Source: Chryseobacterium sp. JJR-5R
GTDB lineage: Bacteria > Bacteroidota > Bacteroidia > Flavobacteriales > Weeksellaceae
Direction: 5' to 3'
Assembly: GCF_034047335.1 (NCBI RefSeq)
Contig: NZ_CP139138.1
Span: forward strand, 1-64,000
DNA length: 64,000 nt
Shown: positions 61,103 through 64,000 of the stretch, one piece after another
Layout of the letters: the number at the start of each line of letters is the position of its first letter
Position numbering within the stretch: the stretch's first letter is position 1
The notes under the pieces: generated by a model
Told to the model about the DNA's origin: nothing
The model's input: the letters and a program-made list of their open reading frames with translations, nothing else
Databases searched by the model: none
Program-made: the position numbers and the translations under genes

Positions 61103-61726
61103 ATGGATGATAAATTGCTAGCAATTTTTGCAGGACTATTAGGCTCCATACTAACAGTAATTACTACAAAACTTTTGGATATATTCCAGAAAAAATCTGA
61201 ATTTAAGATAGAGTTAAAAAAGCAATTTTTTATAAAGAAGTTGCAGGCTGGGGAAACTGCGATAATTCAATACACGCATTTATCTGTAGCCTTACAACAA
61301 TTAAACGTGCTATACGCTGATTATGATAAGTTGCAAACAGGTATCAGTAAAAATTTAAAAGAAAATTTTCAAGAACAGATAAATAAAAAGCTTGAATTAA
61401 TTAACAGTACATCATTAACATTGTCAAGTTCGATAGGTTTATACTTTGACTTCAAAGAACATAGCTTAGAAACTAAAATATTTAATATTGTTTCTGACAA
61501 AATATTCATATTGTCAAGCTTTATAGAAAGCGCGGATGTTGCATATGAAAATTATACAAGAGCAGTTGGACCCGAAGAGGAGGAGCGTGAATATGAAAAG
61601 TATGAAATAGAATACGATAAAGTCAAAAGTGCTATGAAGGATATCGCAATATTGTATAACCAATTTGATGAAGAAATACGTAGTCAGATGAAGCAGATGA
61701 GAAATGAAATGAGAAAATATGAGTAA
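61103..61726 (+). CDS. Array gene: membrane-anchored coiled-coil protein
   Basis: 207 residues: N-terminal membrane helix (about residues 4-22, LLAIFAGLLGSILTVITTK), then charged helices to the end (EEEEREYEKYEIEYDKVKSA). The start codon lies inside a motif copy (AATCTTGAAACGATGG, 61091-61106). Another copy precedes it at 61030. No family recognised. Confidence 0.55.
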   Translation: MDDKLLAIFAGLLGSILTVITTKLLDIFQKKSEFKIELKKQFFIKKLQAGETAIIQYTHLSVALQQLNVLYADYDKLQTGISKNLKENFQEQINKKLELINSTSLTLSSSIGLYFDFKEHSLETKIFNIVSDKIFILSSFIESADVAYENYTRAVGPEEEEREYEKYEIEYDKVKSAMKDIAILYNQFDEEIRSQMKQMRNEMRKYE

Positions 61727-61829
61727 GTATTTAGATCCTCTTTTTATTAAAAGCCTTTCACACTTAGAAATTTTAAAACCCTAATAATTTCTAAAAAATA
61801 ATCTCAAAAAATGATAAAAAATAACCATA

Positions 61830-62204
61830 ATGATAAAACTATATTTTTATAATCCAACATTTAATGAAAAAGAAAAGGAATTAATAGAATACCTTTGGGA
61901 ACATTTCTTAAAAATAGGATATGGACGTACTATTTTTGATATTCCTGAATGTCCTGAAGGATTTGCTACAACTCTTGTGAAAAACGAGTATGGAATTGAT
62001 GAAGCCTTTTATGTAAGAGAGAGTAATATATTCTTCACATCCAATAAATTTTTAAATCAACATTATAAAGAAATTGAAGTCAGTTGTAGCAAAGATGAAA
62101 TTGGTCGGTTTGAAAGAGGATCTCAATTACTTCAATATCTAGCACAAAAAATAGATACAAAAGAAAAAGAAGAGTTATTAAAAATAAATAATCCTAAAAA
62201 ATGA
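61830..62204 (+). CDS. Array gene: small protein upstream of the protease
   Basis: 124 residues, soluble, alpha/beta (LYFYNPTFNEKEKELIEYLW; GYGRTIFDIPECPEGFATTL). Overlaps the protease gene by 4 bp (ATGA), so the two form a unit. No family recognised. A chaperone, inhibitor or sensor for the protease is possible. Confidence 0.55.
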   Translation: MIKLYFYNPTFNEKEKELIEYLWEHFLKIGYGRTIFDIPECPEGFATTLVKNEYGIDEAFYVRESNIFFTSNKFLNQHYKEIEVSCSKDEIGRFERGSQLLQYLAQKIDTKEKEELLKINNPKK

Positions 62205-62953
62205 CAGTAGACCAATTATCTGTTTATTCTAGTATTCAGATTTATCAAGCAAACCCTAATATCATGAAACCTGAAGGTTTTGGAACAGGTTGTATTGTAG
62301 CATACTTAGGGCATAAATTTTTATTATCTGTCTCTCATGTAACAAATGACGACAATCTTACAACATATCTTGAGACCAACTTACCACCAGAAAATAATAC
62401 AACTCCATTAAAGCCCATTGGCAACTTTATCTGGTACGATATATTTCATTATAACAATTTATCATTAGATCTAATCGATTTTGAAGATTTATTAGCAGGT
62501 GGTGAACGTATAGACTTCACATTTAGTAAATTAACTGAAAATTTTGAACTTAAACAACCTCCGATAGATTTCGGATTATTTAATGTTGAAGAAGGTGAAA
62601 AGGTATCATTGGATCTTAAATATGCAAATACGCCCAACAAAGACGAAACATACAGTTTTTATGGAAAGATAAGGCCCAAATATGAGGGTATATATCTAAA
62701 AATGGAGCCTACATTAAAAAACGGACTTAAGTTTCATAAGACTAAAGGGCTATTTCATATGTTCTTGGCTCCTAAAATCATAAAAGATAAAGATGATTAC
62801 CGTGGATGCAGTGGAGCACCTATTCTAGATTCAGAAGGAAGAATTGTAGCATTAGCTTGTAGTTTAAGAGAGAACTCACAAATTATTTATGGTATTTCTA
62901 TTCAGGAGTGTATGAAACTGATCAAACTGGCATTAGATACGAATCAAATATAA
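62201..62953 (+). CDS. Array gene: trypsin-like serine protease
   Basis: 250 residues. GFGTGCIVAYLGHKFLLSVS leads to H46 in SHVTND, and S204 lies in YRGCSGAPILDSEGRIVAL, the GxSGxP loop of chymotrypsin-fold proteases; the aspartate is less certain (D105 region, RIDFTFSKL). No signal peptide, so it acts in the cytoplasm, as in many defence-associated trypsin-like effectors. Its ATG overlaps the upstream gene and lies in a degenerate copy of the junction motif. Confidence 0.75.
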   Translation: MTVDQLSVYSSIQIYQANPNIMKPEGFGTGCIVAYLGHKFLLSVSHVTNDDNLTTYLETNLPPENNTTPLKPIGNFIWYDIFHYNNLSLDLIDFEDLLAGGERIDFTFSKLTENFELKQPPIDFGLFNVEEGEKVSLDLKYANTPNKDETYSFYGKIRPKYEGIYLKMEPTLKNGLKFHKTKGLFHMFLAPKIIKDKDDYRGCSGAPILDSEGRIVALACSLRENSQIIYGISIQECMKLIKLALDTNQI

Positions 62954-62965
62954 GAACAAGTGGTA

Positions 62966-63073
62966 ATGAAATTCCATGCAATATTAGAGTTTAATGCAAC
63001 AAAACAAGTTTCTGAATATGTAAATAAAGAATTGAGTAAAGTTGCAATTATTTATAAAAAATTTAAAGAGTAA
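62966..63073 (+). CDS. Array gene: 35-residue microprotein
   Basis: A frame opening at ATG 62966 encodes 35 residues (MKFHAILEFNATKQVSEYVN, then a basic helix) and ends at 63073, immediately before motif copy 63075. It sits 12 bp after the protease stop. It is short enough to be chance, but its fit between the junctions argues for a gene or gene remnant. Confidence 0.35.
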   Translation: MKFHAILEFNATKQVSEYVNKELSKVAIIYKKFKE

Positions 63074-63105
63074 AAAGTCTCAAAAACGATGCAATTAAAA
63101 TTACT

Positions 63106-63747
63106 ATGGTTGAAAAAAACTTATTGGAAGAGCTAGACATCATATCCAAAATTATTTTAGATGCAAAATCAAGTTTTGATGTAGTATTAACTTTAAATAA
63201 TGAAAATCATAAAAAAGTCGCTTTAATAAATCATGAAAAAATTTCAAGTGATTTCTTCAGATTTGTAGAAGCAAACTTTTTTCGCATCACAATCATTGAA
63301 TTATTTAAGCTTTTTAGTTACAATACTAATGATTATTACTCTTTTTATTCTCTGAGAAATAGATTTAGTCCTGGACAAAGTTATGAGACAGTAAAAATGT
63401 CCAAGGATACTATGAAAAATCTCAAATTATTATTAAAACAGTCAACAGAAACAATAACAAAATTAAGTCACATAAGAAATAAAGTATATGCGCATAAGGA
63501 CAAGGATTTCAAAAATTATATTGGAATAATAGATATCCAAGAAATTAATAGCCTTATTTCAATTTCTAAAAGTATTTTTAATATATTCTATCAAGAAGCC
63601 TTTGAAAAAGAATATTATTTCGATTATCCTTTAGCTACACCTCTTGATAGTTTGGAACATTTGTTAGAAAAGATTGAGTTTTATAATGTAAATTATGAAA
63701 CTGTAATGATGCAGAAATATGATAAACGGAATTTTGGATCATCCTAA
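63106..63747 (+). CDS. Array gene: HEPN-like protein (AbiU2-type)
   Basis: 213 residues, all helical. TITKLSHIRNKVYAHKDKDF holds R124-N-x4-H130, the R-(N)-x(4-6)-H RNase motif of HEPN domains, and the arrangement of a preceding long helix resembles AbiU2-type proteins. HEPN RNases act in abortive infection and toxin systems. Preceded by motif copy 63075 (AAGTCTCAAAAACGAT) and the ATTAC extension. No nucleotidyltransferase (MNT) antitoxin is seen before the window ends. Confidence 0.65.
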   Translation: MVEKNLLEELDIISKIILDAKSSFDVVLTLNNENHKKVALINHEKISSDFFRFVEANFFRITIIELFKLFSYNTNDYYSFYSLRNRFSPGQSYETVKMSKDTMKNLKLLLKQSTETITKLSHIRNKVYAHKDKDFKNYIGIIDIQEINSLISISKSIFNIFYQEAFEKEYYFDYPLATPLDSLEHLLEKIEFYNVNYETVMMQKYDKRNFGSS

Positions 63748-63872
63748 TTTTCAACTATGGCACTTTTACAACCTAACAATATGCAATACATGAGGCGGGA
63801 CATGCTCTATTATGTTATTTAATGAATGATCTTGTTGAGTTATATGTAATCTTCCTGAAAAACGATAATTAT

Positions 63873-64000
63873 ATGAACGAAAAAAGAATTATTATCTACA
63901 ATAATACAGTTTACGAACTTTTAGAGGAACAGTATGAAAGATTGCTTGAAATACAAGATGAAGCCAACAACCTTCCGTTTGCGGGAGATCTGCATATAGA
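63873..64000 (+). CDS. Array gene: start of an unknown protein (cut by window edge)
   Basis: The first 42 residues are visible from ATG 63873 (MNEKRIIIYNNTVYELLEEQ...). Motif copy 63848-63866 ends 6 bp upstream, so the array continues beyond the window. Too little for a family call. Confidence 0.5.
   Translation, partial: MNEKRIIIYNNTVYELLEEQYERLLEIQDEANNLPFAGDLHI

Larger units (their letters stand above)
54362..63866 (+). repeat. Family of junction motifs AATCTCAAAAAACGAT punctuating a gene array
   Basis: Copies, each just upstream of a start codon: 54362 (weak), 54693, 55470, 56855, 57160, 57552, 58017, 58257, 59323, 59825 (interrupted), 59882, 61030, 61091, 61800, 62191 (across a 4-bp gene overlap), 63075, 63848; 55120 is doubtful. 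Core variation is mostly C/T at position 6, the length of the A run and CGAT/TGAT. Several copies continue with AAAAATTAAC before the ATG. Upstream spacer words such as AGTAGTTA and TAATCTTCCT also recur. The genes between them are unrelated. No inverted partner is visible, so this is not an integron attC series. Confidence 0.85.

Noticed and set aside
54362..63866. Integron attC interpretation of the array
   Set aside because: The junction motif has no inverted partner, no GTTRRRY/RYYYAAC cores and lies upstream of genes; no IntI-type tyrosine recombinase is present in the window.

Overview
The window reads as part of a large conjugative plasmid (or an integrated plasmid-like element) from a Bacteroidota bacterium, most likely a Chryseobacterium/Elizabethkingia-type member of the Flavobacteriia. 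Support comes from Bacteroidota-style promoters (TAnnTTTG -7 boxes), AT-rich gene starts without Shine-Dalgarno sequences, TraE/F/G/J/K/M/N-type transfer genes, and an exported protein with a type IX secretion-like C-terminus. The left edge cuts a Rep_3/RepB-like replication initiator on the minus strand. Upstream of it lie five perfectly phased 21-bp iterons, which is why I favour a plasmid.

Layout: 1-330 rep gene and iteron origin; 889-6805 small accessory genes, a repressor-like regulator with a palindromic operator, a DUF3853-type DNA-binding protein, a replication-protein-like gene and exported proteins; 7150-9644 a umuC-umuD lesion-bypass pair facing a SprT-like metallopeptidase; 9727-10850 a non-coding region with ten exact-length 35-bp tandem repeats, strong palindromes (oriT candidate) and a paired 20-bp-phased operator; 10945-29191 mobilisation and type IV secretion genes (MobC-like protein, relaxase, ParA/TraA, TraE, TraF, TraG with an inserted J domain, four exported proteins with one shared C-terminal signature, TraJ, TraK, TraM, TraN, VirD4-type coupling protein, M23 peptidase); 29370-38404 a second operon, preceded by the same paired operator, ending in an 1885-residue Toprim/methylase/helicase protein whose linker is overprinted by a second reading frame.

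From 38405 the DNA becomes visibly AT-richer and accessory. It holds a long perfect hairpin, a candidate structured RNA of about 130 nt with nested stems and a competing terminator stem, small unknown genes, then a secreted SpvB/RHS polymorphic toxin with a GIY-YIG-like tip followed by its probable immunity gene.

The most unusual part is 52416-64000. A serine recombinase, a DprA-like protein and a phosphoribosyltransferase lead into a one-directional array of at least 15 unrelated small genes. Almost every junction carries a degenerate copy of one short motif (AATCTCAAAAAACGAT) just upstream of the next start codon. Cargo includes a SLATT-CD-NTase pair (CBASS-like), a RES-domain protein, a trypsin-like protease, a HEPN-like protein, small membrane proteins, exported proteins and unknowns. 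I read this as a cassette array of defence/immunity genes, analogous to recombinase-associated interbacterial defence arrays but next to a serine recombinase. That interpretation is inference; the motif and gene order are seen directly.
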